A stretch of DNA of 64,000 nt from Kudoa neothunni (GCA_964304625.1 OZ199839.1:1674001-1738000), one strand, 5' to 3'. Shown: positions 28,201 through 43,270, counted from the first letter of the stretch. The notes: generated from the sequence alone by a model not told the origin. Program-made: numbers and translations.

Positions 28201-30907
28201 ATATATTCGTTTAAAGTTTATACCATAATACATTGAGCATATGCGACAAAGTAACAATATAAAATATTCTATAAAATTCTGTTTAAATTTTTATTGTTTT
28301 GGAATAGTTATGTTTGCGGGTTTCTTAAATAATATACTAGAGTTTTGGTCAATTTCTATTCTACTTATTAAAATGAAAAAAACTTCGAATTGTAAATCAT
28401 TTAAGTATTATTAAATCTTTAATAATTTTTAGTATTATTTAACAAAAAAAGTAGAAACAAAAAGGGATAGAAAGGGTTAAATGAAATTTTACCATTCATA
28501 CGTAATATCTATGAATTTTTAAAATTTATAGAGCATACCTACCAATTGGGCCCATGGTCATAATCCTAGCGATTGTTTGGCTGTGAAAGAACATTTGAAC
28601 TACGTCTATCAGCATTACAATGATGGAATATTTGAAAAACTAGTTGCGAACGATCTTCTCGAAAACAATCATCAGATCGCCCTTCACTTGAAACCAGATG
28701 TAGTCTATTTGGTTCTTGTCGTTATTGTTATTTGTGTTATGGATGGAATATTATAGTCGAAATTTATTGAAAAATTAAACCAGCAAGAAACTGTACTTCT
28801 CACTCAGAGAGTAGAAAAAACAAATGGTGCCAATCACTTCCAAACAGTTGAAACAAAAGTCGAAGATCCAGCGTTTGTTGATAAGATCTTACCCAAAATC
28901 ACTCTAGAAGGTAATCACTTTGTTTCACCCTCAACTTTTTATATTACAAATAAATAAATTCGAAAATCACTGTTTATAGATCTATCCGTTGAATTACCCG
29001 CATATGTCGCCGAGCACAATATCGTTGGTATGTTCATATGCTAAGTTTGGGGCGAAGGTGTTTAACCGCGAGGATATTTTAAGGAGATGAAACGCCACTT
29101 CAAACCACCACACAACCGACCAATGGCGTTGCTTATGTTAGAATCCTCTTGAACACCAACAGTTTGCCTCTTTTGTTGCGACCTTATCTACCATTGTTCT
29201 CACATGTTATTACACAGTGAATTTTCGCGTGTATGTCGTTTTCAGTTTATATACGATTATTATGATAGAATTGGAGCTAATGAAATGTCCCATGAACAAA
29301 TTGCTGAATTGATCTCGTTGAATTCTTCTCCTTACAGTGCGAGCCCCTTGGTTAGAGTGAATCTCAACAATTTCAATGATTATGATAAAGTATTTTCCTT
29401 TTAAGTTTAGTGGAATTGGAGTTGATATCATTGGCAGGGATTGATGCTTTCCTCATTCTGTCCTTACGATAACGCCGTCAAAATGATGGAAATATGGAAT
29501 GCCATTTTTTCCAAGTAATGATATCTTGTACAATTGACTGTGTTTTAAATTCGAAAACAGACCTACCATAATAAACGATGAACACATGAGGATCTTGGTT
29601 TCAGAATACATCGATAGTCAATTATCTTCGGTTGTGGATAATGGCCATCATTACGCCATGACCAGAGCCTGCTCTCATCTCACCAGGCCGTTCGCGTATA
29701 AAGAGTTACTAGGTGGATTGTCTCAGGTGGAATTCTCGAGACATCTTGGTGATATGCTTCAGGCGAATCACCAAGAGGGATTGCATTCTATATGCGAAAA
29801 ACTAATACAAATTGCTTCATGTCTCTTAGATCGTTCGAAAATAAGGCAATTTAATCATTATAAATTTATTCATTTATAAAAATAAATTTGTTGTTATTTA
29901 GTTGTTTTGTTGTCTGTGAAGATCATTACGTGCCTCAAATGGTCAACATTATCAACAGCTTTATTTCAGACGTTCCCAGAAATTTTGAGGAACCCTTTCC
30001 TACCGTCAAAGTTTCGCAGAGACTGCAATTGGATTTTAATAGTTTTCTAGTCTCCACAGTCTACCACTGCCAACTCAAATCACATAAAAGAATTCATATA
30101 CATGCCTTCTCGAATTAACTACAATGCATCCTCATATCGAATACCGCAATTTCTCCATCCAGATTATCCATAGTATGGTTTTTTTATTCGACGTGTTTAT
30201 TATAGCTGTATAGTTTCAAGGTGTTGACCTTATTGGTTACAAGCAAGTTTTTGCTTCCTAAAATAAGGTATGTCACGTATTTATTTGAGATTTTGTGGAT
30301 TTGATTTCAAGGGAGCTTGGGGGAGCTTATGGAGCCGGGGCTATCGCCTCAGATGGATGTTTGTCTTTCTATTCCTATAGGTATTGTTGGGTTGGTAGAT
30401 AGATACATGTGAATGTATTTAAAAAGAGATCCGAATCTGCTCACAACCTTCGGCAACTTTGAAAAGTCCATAGAATGGTTAATTAATCGCGAATACGACA
30501 TGAGATCGTTTGAAGAGGCCAAAGTGAGGGCTATTGGAACTGTAAGTTTATTACCTAGTTATAAAAACTGATCGTTGAGAAATGTGCTAGTTACTCACCC
30601 CTATCCCGCCCAGTAAACGTACCCTCTCATTGTTCACTAATGGTATCACCAACGAACACATTTCCAACTACAGAAATGTTATCAAGAGTTGTCAACCTGA
30701 AGATATCGAAAGAATCGTTAAAACGTAAGCGTTCATCAGGTCTATTTGGAATTTTTTATGATGATGTTTGACAGGTATTTGTGCGAGGATACAGCCAACC
30801 TTGAAAAATCGCATCCGTTCGTCTCTTCCGTATCCATTGGTGAAAATTTCTCCCAAATCAAAGATGATAATTCATGGGTATTAAATACAAAATATGATAC
30901 AAACTAA
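25254..30907 (+). CDS. PITRM1: Presequence protease, mitochondrial (M16C, PITRM1/Cym1 family)
   Basis: Zinc metalloprotease that degrades cleaved targeting peptides in the mitochondrial matrix. Exons follow the family in order: [32 protein letters not shown], the HILEH zinc motif (HxxEH, codons 25586-25600) followed by [26 protein letters not shown] and [20 protein letters not shown]. Then come [15 protein letters not shown] (region of the third zinc ligand), [69 protein letters not shown] helices, [35 protein letters not shown] and a C-terminal PSWII-like DNSWVL before a TAA at 30905-30907. The start and any mitochondrial leader are uncertain. One intron (about 27130-28531) is 1.4 kb, while the others are about 30-70 bases. 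At least three junctions do not keep frame (near 25510-25550, the five-G run at 25992-25996, and 26320-26400), so the locus may be a pseudogene or contain sequence errors. Confidence 0.85.
27857..27885. repeat. (TA)n microsatellite in the long protease intron
   Basis: About twelve TA units stand in a row inside the 1.4-kb intron of the presequence protease gene. Confidence 0.85.
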
Positions 30908-31795
30908 TGCGTACAATGTCCGAAAAGCTTGTTCGCTCTTTCGTGCGTCATCAGTAGAATATCAATTTAGACTCTATATGTATTAGTGTCTAAATTAAAA
31001 TTATAACGCGTTTCTATTATCTAAAATTAGCCTTATTTTCGTTTAATATTTAAATCGACAGTACTATATTTTGGATTCAAATTTTATATCTATTTTCAAA
31101 TGGGCGTTTAATATTTTTATTACCATATTATTGTGTTAAAATTTTGTTACAAAATAGTTCAATATGAAACAATTTAATTCATAAAATAACATATATCGCA
31201 TTAAAAAATATGAGTTGATCTATTCCAACTTTAATATATTATTATTTATTTTTATTTTAAATTCAAAAATAACTATTTTATTATTATTTCACATTTCAAT
31301 ATATTACAACCAGAATTGTTTAATATTTTTCTCGAATAATAATTGTTTATTTTAGTAAATATATATATTCATGATTAATAGAGAAATATTCTTAAAACTA
31401 TACATTTTTTGATGTGCACTAATTATAAATTATATGAATTTTCTTAAATAATTGAATATTCGGATTGTATTGAAATTGATTTTATTGACATATACCTGAA
31501 TTTATATATCTTGTTATACAAATTCCTCTTGCCAAGATATAGTAGGGTCCACGTGAAACCCAAGACGCTCATTTTTGCATTCTTATTTTTATAAACTTTG
31601 ATTAATTAGTTTAGATTTTTATTAAAATTATTTTAAAATGGAATTTTCAAACATAATTAAGAGATTTATTTTCTTGAACGAAAAACGTCAGTATTTATTT
31701 TATCTATTAATTGTTTAAATGTACCGGTCTAATTAATCATAAAAAAGCATTAAAATTAATTCTTTGGTGATGTTTGGAGAATAAATATAAGAATT
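30908..31795. other. AT-rich spacer
   Basis: Downstream of the protease stop, with no gene or paired repeat recognised. It is mostly A/T runs. Confidence 0.4.
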
Positions 31796-31803
31796 TTTTA
31801 AAT

Positions 31804-32413
31804 CAGGGGTTCTCAATCGTTTTTACCAATTTACCCTTCGGCCTGATGAAAAATGTAAATTTACGCACGTAATATGGAAGCCAAATTCATATTTACTTAA
31901 AGGTTTTATACTAGTTTAACTATAACAGTCTATTTTAAGGGTGAATTCTAATCGGAAAAGGCATGTACACTTGTGAAATGACAATATTTAGTCCCATCAA
32001 ATCTTACTCATAAACTGTATGCAGTTTTAATTTCTTAGATTTTGTTAAATTAAATTATTTCTGGCCTGTTCATCCACTTTTAGGGGTCAGGAGTAATTAA
32101 AAATAGTCAAACCTAGTGACACCTGAATATTATTTATTATGCCAATAATCATTTTAAGTATTTAATTATTATTATTATTATTAGGTTACGTCACTAAAAG
32201 ATAAATGAGGCACAAACAAGAGATCGGTAATAGTTTTACAATCAACTGCTAAACACTTATTCCTAAACACATTTCTGCATCATTCTTATTTTGTTAAATA
32301 GCTCGGAAAAATATAATTTTTGAGAAATTCTGAAGTAAGACAAACTTAATATGTTAAAAATGTACCTATCCAATTATGATGTTCTTAATTTATCCCCCGG
32401 TTGAGAATCCCTA
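31804..32413. mobile_element. hAT-type MITE with target duplication
   Basis: The ends CAGGGGTTCTCAATCG (31804-31819) and TAGGGATTCTCAACCG (minus strand, about 32398-32413) match the classic hAT/Charlie terminus CAGGGGTTCTCAACC. Flanking 8-mers TTTTAAAT (31796-31803) and TTCTAAAT (32414-32421) agree at 7 of 8 positions, as expected for a hAT target duplication. At 610 bases with no reading frame, it is a non-autonomous copy. A diverged relative lies at about 36885-37240. Confidence 0.8.
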
Positions 32414-32421
32414 TTCTAAAT

Positions 32422-32939
32422 AATAAATTATAATCTTGTATTAATGTAGCCTTACACTTCAAAGGGGCATAATAAAACAAATACTAAACTTGAGATGTAA
32501 ATATGAACAGTCGTAGTATTTTAGCACTGAACAATTAATAATGCAACAATAAAAACAGCCACTAGATTAAAACAAAATCTGGCTAACTTTCTATGTGGAA
32601 TACTTATTGAACGGTACAATAATGTTAATTCTAAAGTCTCAACAATTTTTGAAGCATTAAAGCCGCTGGACCGAAACACATAAATACATTAAAATAAAAA
32701 TAACACATTGAGGAAAAAAACAATTAAGTCCATCGTGATTTCTTATGTTCCTTATTCTCAACCACCGAAGAATGAGCTGCTGATTTTTGGAATTTATTAA
32801 AATCTCTCTAAATTCAAGTTTACAATTTAGAACGAATACACAGAATCACTTGATAGGATTTTTTAAGTGCAGTTAATCGGTCGTTTGTTATGGTTGCAGA
32901 ATTCTAAATCTGTATTTCACTCATAAACTCAAATATTTA
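32422..32939. other. Spacer downstream of DDX42
   Basis: No gene is recognised. It lies between the MITE and the DDX42 stop codon and presumably holds the 3' untranslated region of DDX42 on the minus strand. Confidence 0.4.
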
Positions 32940-35456
<2,517 letters not shown>

Positions 35457-37567
35457 GGTATTTATTTGTTCGTGTATATTCGGGCAAAATCCCATTAAAA
35501 AATTTCAAATCTGGGTCATTACATTTACACATTTGTCCCAATTAGTTTTTTCCAATCTTTTCAATTTTATCGAACCTCTAAAGCCATTAGGAAATATTAG
35601 TTGAAATTTTACTTTTTAAGATAATAACTAATGTTGGCTATGTTATAAAATCTGAAATCCATTATATCCCAGATAAAAAATACATTTGAAGAACAATGAT
35701 CATTGTTTTTAAAAATAAAAATAATAATTTTTTATTGATGAATGATTGAATTACTGACATGAGTATGTGTATTTGTAATAATATGTCATTTCTCATTGTA
35801 GGGTTCATATGTTTATAAATAGAGATCGCAGTTTTCGACGACTATTTATAAAAAATTCGACCATTAAAATCGACATTTATTTTAGTAGGGTATCGGTGCT
35901 TGCGCGCATATTGAGCGCCTTAAATTAAAATTAATTTTTTATCAAAAAGCGAAAGTTGGAGAACGTCGATGACAATAACGGAAAATAAATTAGTCTCAAT
36001 ATTGCAATTTTTTCTATAGTTATGAAAATAACTTGAACTGAAATGTCTTGAAACGCTTTTTCAATGAATTATGTTTGTTTGACTTTATATTCCTGGAAAT
36101 TCTATTTTGCTGTACAGATAATGTCATTTTTCAATATTTACGGGTTCATTGATTTTCCACCTCCTCTATGTCGAATTATTCAACAAGAAAACTAGCAATT
36201 TCTGTCCGGTTACCATCCATTTCAAATTTTTTGGAATACTTCGAATATTACTTGAAAATGAACGTCGAAACTTTTTTAAAAATTAGCCTAAATCGAAAAA
36301 TGCGATCCCTAGTTATAAATATAGTTCAGGAATTTTTAAATTTATTAGTTAAGATATATTATTGAACAGATCTGTTATTTGGTCAATGTAACCTCATTAT
36401 AAATGTGTAACAAGTTGTCACCCCTTTTGTATAAACAAACATTCTAATTAGAGTGTTGTTCTTTGTCATTGGTGTGTTATATGAGTGCAATGGACCCCTC
36501 CTATGATCGTAACATTTGGTACAGCATCATACGGCATACATTGTGGGAATTGGCATCCATCCTCATCGGTTACCATAAAGAACCGATAATCAATATATTT
36601 TTCCCATTATTTTCTCGTCTGTTTTCAATTTTATAGTAATTAAAAATACCAAAACAACGAATGTTCCACAATTCATTCGATTAGGCATGAAAAGTAATAA
36701 CTTAGAATGCTTCTTGTAGGGGGACGAGATGCATTCTTCATAGAGAAGGAGAAATGCGTAGGGGTGGGTTGTTAGGTTTTAAAAATCCATTGTTATAATA
36801 TATATATATAAAGTTAATCTTAATAAAGATTTTTTAATTGCTGTGGTAATTATTAAAGTTAAATTAAAGTAGAGGGCCTATTTTTGGTATTCTTGTATCT
36901 ATTAAACGACAGATGATATCTGCATGATAAATTTTAACCCTGAACTGTAGTAACGCAGGCTTAATATCAATTTTCACGATTCCAACAACTCTTTCTTACA
37001 AATTATATACAGATTTAATATTATAGATTCTGTTGTATTTAATTATTTCTGGTCTGCCACTATGTTCGAAGGACCAAAAATAATTTAATATAGTCCAAAC
37101 TAGTAACACCTAAATAATATATATTGTTTCAAAAGTCAACTACAAAATATTCATTTTGTCAGATAACTTAATTCAAATATAGATTTGGTTCCTTTTTCGA
37201 ACATTCTTTTTACCTTGGAAAATTTAGACTGACTAAAAAAACGGAGAATAAAATGATTTAACCTTGTTTTAATGAAAATCATACAATCTTAACCGATACA
37301 TTGAATAATATTTAAATGAAGATTTAATAATCGAAAAGAAAATAAATCCGAAAGCTATCTTCCTGCTCTAATTTGGTCACATGGTAACCAACCCAACGGA
37401 CATATTGCCTGAAAGATACTAACAGGCTATTTACCCTACTGTAGGCGAGTTTAAGATATGATTAATTTTCTCAAATTAATTTTTCATTTTTACAAGGAAA
37501 AGTGCCACGTGATGTAAAAACAAATATACAATATCTAATAATACACAAATTTTCCTAAGATATAAAA
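35457..37567. other. AT-rich spacer with a diverged hAT MITE copy
   Basis: No gene is recognised. At 36485-36640 (plus) a short open frame starts MSAMDPSYDRNIWYSIIRHT; I cannot place it in a family. Sequence around 36960-37130 is recognisably related to the interior of the MITE at 31804-32413. Confidence 0.35.
36885..37240 (+). repeat. Diverged relative of the 31.8-kb hAT MITE
   Basis: Shared blocks in the same order as the MITE at 31804-32413 include a TTAATTATTTCTGGYCTG core, then AGTCCAAACTAGTAACACCT against AGTCAAACCTAGTGACACCT. The ends are not intact and no target duplication is visible. It is an older copy of the same family. Confidence 0.55.
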
Positions 37568-37885
37568 TTATTTTCGCTTTGAGTTGTAAAAAAGCTCATG
37601 TTTTATTCTTTCGATCGCTAGTCTGACCTCGACCACATTTGGGCTGGTTTGATCGAATATCATTCCTGCCATTGCACCAACAAATAGACCCGACGCCAAA
37701 TGCATATTCATTGAAGTGAAAAGGACTCCAGCTATGAAACCTTTCATATAAGGGAATATACTTTTTTTGCTATTAGAATTCTCATTGGATCTGGAGCCCA
37801 TTGAGCAGGGGGAATTTGTCATGAATGATCTTCGTATTACATCGATTAAAATCAATGGATCTTCGGAGGGGTCGGATAGAAGCAT
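37568..37885 (-). CDS. Small membrane protein, SLC35A4-microprotein-like (DUF4535)
   Basis: A single open frame of 105 codons. After a polar N-terminal part comes PYMKGFIAGVLFTSMNMHLA, then SGLFVGAMAGMIFDQ, SPNVVEV and a basic tail ending NSKRK. The KGF-AG, hydrophobic segment, G-x-G, aromatic, PNV pattern closely resembles the C-terminal half of the SLC35A4 upstream-ORF microprotein, a small inner mitochondrial membrane protein. The upstream ATG at 37885 would make the coding sequence overlap the divergent METTL start by about 31 bases. An in-frame ATG at 37822 (MTNSPCSM) would leave a 32-base gap and still keep the membrane segment. Family assignment is by eye and moderate. Confidence 0.5.
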   Translation of the reverse strand: MLLSDPSEDPLILIDVIRRSFMTNSPCSMGSRSNENSNSKKSIFPYMKGFIAGVLFTSMNMHLASGLFVGAMAGMIFDQTSPNVVEVRLAIERIKHELFYNSKRK

Positions 37886-38815
37886 TAAATAAAGAAAAGT
37901 TAGATAACCCAGTAAAATACTGGAATGTTTTTTATCGGCGAAACGGAGATCGTTTTTTCAAAGACCGTCATTGGCTCTCTTTTGAGTTTGAAGCCATTTT
38001 TAAGTAAATGAAGTTTTTCAATCAAAAATCCACTTACATTAAAATAAATATCAATTTTTCACTTTCCACTCTAGAGCTAAATGTGATGAGAAATGTAATT
38101 TCTTAGAGGCGGGTTGTGGCGTTGGTAACACTCTGTTTCCTTTGATGGAATTGTATCCTCGATGGAATTTTTTCGGGTGTGATTTTTCTTCTAACGCAAT
38201 ATCAATATTGAATGTATTGAATATCTTTTTTAATGTATTTAAATGTATTTAAATGGCAATAATTTTAGGAGAGAAAAAAAGCAGTTACCATTGGTAGTAA
38301 TATTTCTACCTTTGTTTGCGACCTCACTAAAGATGATATCTCTAAATTGATCAAATTCTGTACCTTGGATATTGTAGTCATGATTTTTGTATTGTCGGCA
38401 ATTACGCCAGAGAATATGAAACGTTGCATAGAGAATATTGCAAAAGTAGTGGATGACTTTCGTTATTGGCGAAATCATCAATTTTTAGGCACTAAATACG
38501 GGAGGGCAGATTCTTTTCAGGGATTACGCTTACGGTGACGAAGCTCAAATTCGTTTCGGTGATGATAACAAAGTTAACAATAATCAATTTGTTCGAAGTG
38601 ACGGGACCCAAACCTACTTTTTCACTTTGGGTCAGTTAGTTTAGGTGTAATGTTTGATTTTTATTTTTATTTTAGATGAGATAAAAATATTATTTGAAAG
38701 TTGTGGGCTCAAAACTATCCATTGTAATTATGTAGAACAACAGTTTATAAAATTCAAGGACAATATTGAAATGAATCGATTATTTGTTCAAGGAATATTT
38801 GTTTTAGATAAATGA
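37855..38815 (+). CDS. tRNA N3-methylcytidine methyltransferase, METTL2/6/8 family
   Basis: SAM-dependent enzyme expected to make m3C32 in tRNA anticodon loops. The first exon reads MDLRRGRIEALNKEK, then YWNVFYRRNGDRFFKDRHWL, matching the family's WDLFYKRN..FFKDRHW signature. The next exon has FLEAGCGVGNTLFPLMELYP (SAM motif I) and FFGCDFSSNAI. Then come STFVCDLTKDDI, DIVVMIFVLSAITPENM, a decayed-looking but alignable LFRDYAYGDEAQIRFG, VRSDGTQTYFFTL and KILFESCGLKTIHCNYV. It ends GIFVLDK at 38813-38815. The introns are about 45-60 bases. The short C-terminus and sequence fit METTL6 slightly better than METTL2/8. Its start lies in or beside the start of a minus-strand gene, implying a shared promoter. 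Confidence 0.88.
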
Positions 38816-39203
38816 TTAGTGTGATTTAATTTTGTAATTTTTTATTTTTATAGTTGCGCAATCGATAACACTTATAGCGCATCTGGATGTTGTACACATT
38901 GTACACTAACTATCAAATTTAACTTTTAATCTGTGAAGAATTTCATTATATTTATTAAAAATCATTATTTAAGAAAAAATTATTAGTACATTTTTGAAAA
39001 TCTTCTAATAACAGTTTGGAAAGGTTCTAATTTTCAAGGAATCATTATTACTCTCTTTTGTTATAATATTTCTGAAATTTCAAATCAGTAAAAAATTCTT
39101 ATCCCCGCTTTTTGTCGAAAAGAAGATTAACCGATATTTCGCACATTTTTCCGCCATTAATCCTATTTTTGCTCTGATGAGTATACAATAAAATATAATT
39201 TTC
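38816..39203. other. Spacer downstream of the METTL gene
   Basis: AT-rich sequence with no recognised feature, extending to the target duplication of the hAT element. Confidence 0.4.
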
Positions 39204-39211
39204 CCTTAGTT

Positions 39212-40907
39212 CAGTGGTGGGAAAAAGTTTTGAGTGTACGGGCCGCATTGTTTACTACGCGTTTTTTGAGAATTAAAATACTTATTGGTGGCTTTTCTAA
39301 CATTTTTGTTACAATAAAAAAAAATGTATATAAATTAATTTAAAAATGCTTCCAATTAGATTAACTTAATAAGTAATTATTGATTTTTTTAAGTAAAAAA
39401 ATTATGTGATTGGCATACTATTTAAATTACGATTAAAATAATCGGACTTATAAATAACAAATTTTCATTTTATCTGAAATTATGAAAAACTAATATTACT
39501 CATTGAGTAGATATGAAATATTTGAACAATAACTCTGTTAGAATTATTTCATAGCTATTTTAAACATGGCATTCAATATATTATATCATAATTTAACTAG
39601 AAACCTAAGTTATAAATGGGAATATAATTAAATTAACCAAAATTAATTACATTTATGATATTTCATATTACAGCAAATTTGTTGTGACTTAAATATCACC
39701 AACGAATAGAATTTTGTTAAAATCTATTACGATGTATTTTAACTCCAAAATATGATTTAAATAACATAAAATTATAAAAATCGTAATTGTTGTAGATATC
39801 AATGTAATATTCGTATTTTTAAAGTTTTGTAAAATAATCCTTAGAGCAAAAATCCCCTCAAAAAATTATAAATAATAATTATTTGTTACTTGAAATTATT
39901 TCCTTTTATTTCACTTAATTATATCAATTAATAAAAATATATTAATCTTAAGGCTCCAACTCCTAACTGATTGGGGTTGGTTTTTATAACTTTCAAGGTA
40001 TATTAAGATCGTTTATTCTTTATTGTTATCGGTTATTTTCTCATTGAATTCCCCAGGTTTCGTTTGATGATGCCGCTTCAAATTATATTCCTTTAATACA
40101 GCAACTGATTCAAGGCAGCGAAAATACATCACATCTTTCATCAAATGAATGGAGAAATATTTTTGAGTCGAATCATCACTAAAATTAGGGATTTCATCAA
40201 AAACTGTACGCTTTTAGGAGGACACTTATGTATAGTTGTGCAAAAACGTGTTGCCAAAAAACGACGATTAATAAGGGAAATTTGAGCGCATTATCACTCA
40301 ATAACATTAAGCTGATAAATGTTGATGCACCTCTGTAATAAACTTTTAAGTTTTATAAATCTAAGGATATCTAGAAAATGATACAAATTAAATCGATTTT
40401 ATACCTTTTGAAAAATAGCAAAAAGTAATTTTTCCTTGAATACATCGTTTGTAATGCATGTTATAGGAATGATTCCTATCGTGTTAAATTTCTAATTTAG
40501 GGATGAGTATCGCAAGCTCGCGGTTTTTAATATTTAGTCATTTCTAGATTCTTTTTGTTCTAAATTAAATCTCATGTATAAATTATTTCAGACGTCGATA
40601 ATCTGTTATTTTGTTTTAAGCGCGTACCAGATCTTATCTTGATCATTATTACATATAATCATAGGTAGGTTACAAGGGTAAGTAAAATTTCAAATCAGAT
40701 AACGAAATCACGTAAATCTAAATTTATAAATCCATAATATTTATCATAAAACTATATTTGAATTTGTTAATAGAAGAAAAATGCTGCCTTGATGTTATTA
40801 GATTGTGAAAACGCGTGGATGCTCGCGTAATATTGCAGCCGTATAAAACCAAAACCGTCCGCGGGCCGCAGAAAAACTCTTCGAGGCCCGCACTTTGCAC
40901 ATCATTC
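39212..40907 (-). mobile_element. Decayed hAT element with BED-finger remnant
   Basis: The left end begins CAGTGGTGGGAAAAAGTTTT and is followed by CGGGCCGCA. The right end (minus strand) reads AATGATGTGCAAAGTGCGGG, a degenerate match. Flanking 8-mers CCTTAGTT (39204-39211) and CTTTAGTT (40908-40915) agree at 7 of 8, fitting a hAT duplication. Inside, on the minus strand at about 40031-40120, a clean frame reads RCLESVAVLKEYNLKRHHQT, the second half of a BED zinc finger of the GTF2IRD2/ZBED-type hAT transposases. The rest of the transposase is not readable. Confidence 0.7.
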
Positions 40908-40915
40908 CTTTAGTT

Positions 40916-42030
40916 GAATGGAAAATTTGTACAATGTATGTATATTTTCCGTCTCATTATCCTTAAAACTGTTTTTTTAATAATCGAATTTCGTTATTTT
41001 GATAAACGTACATATTGCTTTACGATAATTCGAACACCCGCATGGATACAAATCCCATTTACAAACATTTACTAGCTACTGTATCATGTTAATTCTTGTA
41101 CTTGCTGAAAGTATTCTACATAAAGAGAAATACGAGAATTATAATAGTTCTAATTTTAATAGATTTAGTCATATTAATAATAATTAGTGTAAACGTATTG
41201 AAGGGAATTCTTTTTTCAAAGGGTACATATCGCACATTCTATAATTTAGATTGGTTCAAAAGGGCCTTTAATTATACTGTAAACTGAATTTAAAATATGA
41301 ATTAATAGGATAATTCAAATAAAATGAGGGTAGAATAATACCGTTGTATAAACTCGCAGGGACAAACTTAATTTTTCTCTGTGGCGCGAGCATAAACGTG
41401 CGAAAATCGGTTGCCTACTGTAATATTTTTTTGAATGTTATTAAGAGACGTCTCTATGCTAAATCTTCCCCAAGCAACGCTGGGCAATGCGCGCTAGTTT
41501 TGACTAAAATGGTAAAATTTACCACTTAGAAATTATTTTCTCTTCAAAGTGCATATCAATCACTATCTTAATAATAATATCAATTAATATTATCATTCCC
41601 AGCACGTTTATTAAAACGAAGAAAGATAATTTCGGGCTGTATAATTATAGAAACGCATCAGGAATTTATTATTTCTTAATAGCTGATAATATCTTTCTTT
41701 ATATCAAAAGTTGTCTACAAGAATATAAAGATAAAATCTAAGAATTAAACGACTAAAAAAATTCACAAGTATGGAAGTTGAATCTTCGATCTAATCCTTA
41801 AAAAACATAACAGATATCATGAGAGATTATCATTATAAAATTATTCTTAATATAGGCAAGGCTGCTTTCAATAATCATGAAATATGAAACCCTTAAGTAA
41901 GTATTATTGGGGTAAAAATCGTATTAGGTACCAGGTATCAAAAACCAGAATGCATTTCTCGGTGAACGTTCATACCCTACCCACGTGATGTGAGGATTAC
42001 CTTGCACAGTACTCTTATAATAGTAGCTAA
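40916..42030. other. AT-rich spacer between transposon relics
   Basis: No gene is recognised. At about 41340-41440 lies a GC-richer patch ending GGTTGCCTACTG followed by TA. The same 13-base string recurs at about 62170. It may be a solo transposon end, but I found no partner. Confidence 0.3.
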
Positions 42031-43270
42031 GTCCGAAAATCTTTGTAACTTAGGTATTGTAGCATATTCGGATGGGTGATTTCATACATTTCATTAAATT
42101 ATTTGTCGGATATAATCAGAATGTTATCTGTTAAGGCAGAATTGAGTTGCCGGGCTGGAAACCCTGCTTTTTTAAAACTTTAATGGTGGTAGGTATACTT
42201 ACTTACATCTATGTCTGTTAAATCAACATTATTGAATCTAAAATGGTTGGGGAAGTCTTCTCTAATACCACATCAATACATCAAATAAATATTTTTATCG
42301 TTGTCATTTTATATGAACATTTGAATACGTGAATAATCCTTTGGTCTAATCTAGCGGTTGCAATAAACTTCTAGTTATTTTGGGTATAAAGATCAGTTTT
42401 ATGTTGTTGAAAGATTTTTATAATGTGAGGTTGCATTATATGGAAATATTAGAACATCTTTGTTTTTTTTTTCATAAACATAAGGTTCATTTTTGTCATA
42501 TATCGTAGAAAGATTTCCCCCAATCATCCAAGACTCCTTGTTGGATTCATATAGGATTGTGAGACTATTTATATTTTTAAGGCATCTAGGCTTTCGATAG
42601 GACCGAATAAAAACTTAAGGTCAAACTTTATCTCCATCTAATGAAGCACCGAATAAAATTGTCATGCGTTTTCAAATCTTTTTGTTCCCTTTATATGATT
42701 TTTTATTGAATTTACATAACTTTTCATATACAAAATATGCAGGTATTGTGAATGAAAAGATGTAACTAGTTGCGGTCGGTAAACAAAGCCGTTTCGTCTA
42801 TAATGTAAATACAATGATTATTGTATTATTGGAACAAGTTTTTAAGCTGAGGAAGCTATTCAGAATTATTGCATGGGTCATCGTCAGCAGATTCTCCGTG
42901 GAGTTTATGTTTTTGGGATTAAATCTCGGCTGGAAACATCGCAACCACTCATATATTGCATCTTATTGTAAGTTCTTGTTTATGACAATTTCATTTCTCT
43001 TGTCTATGATGTCAGAGGCTGTTAATTTAATTTTTTTGATCGCGCCCGACATATCCAATTATAGACACATTTGTCGAGAGAAATATTGGTTATATCATAT
43101 AAATTTTTGTTATTTTTACAAACCGATCCTCCTCCAAAAATTTCTGTTTTTCTCGTCACTTTTTAAATTATCACTAAGAATGAATATTAGTGATATTTTC
43201 AAATGTTTTATAGCGGGGGTCGACAACGACTGGGCTGTCAATGATAAAGTTAATTTTTTTTTGATGAAAC
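42030..43270 (-). mobile_element. pogo/Tigger-type transposase relic
   Basis: Read on the minus strand, the region keeps the order of a Tigger transposase. A helix-turn-helix segment reads SGAIKKIKLTASDIIDKRNE and DAIYEWLRCFQPRFNPKNIN, like the Tc5-type HTH with its WLKQ..R segment. Then come IYIIDETALF, with the first catalytic Asp of DDE_1, and KRMTILFGASLDGD (about 42590-42660), matching the RITVLLCANADG.. strand. Next are PKFLFGPIESLDALK and finally VSIPTTIKVLKKQGFQPGN, the helix before the C-terminal tail. Many frame changes and stops intervene. No paired ends were found. The plus-strand open frame at 42814-43278 is the antisense shadow of this relic. Confidence 0.65.
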
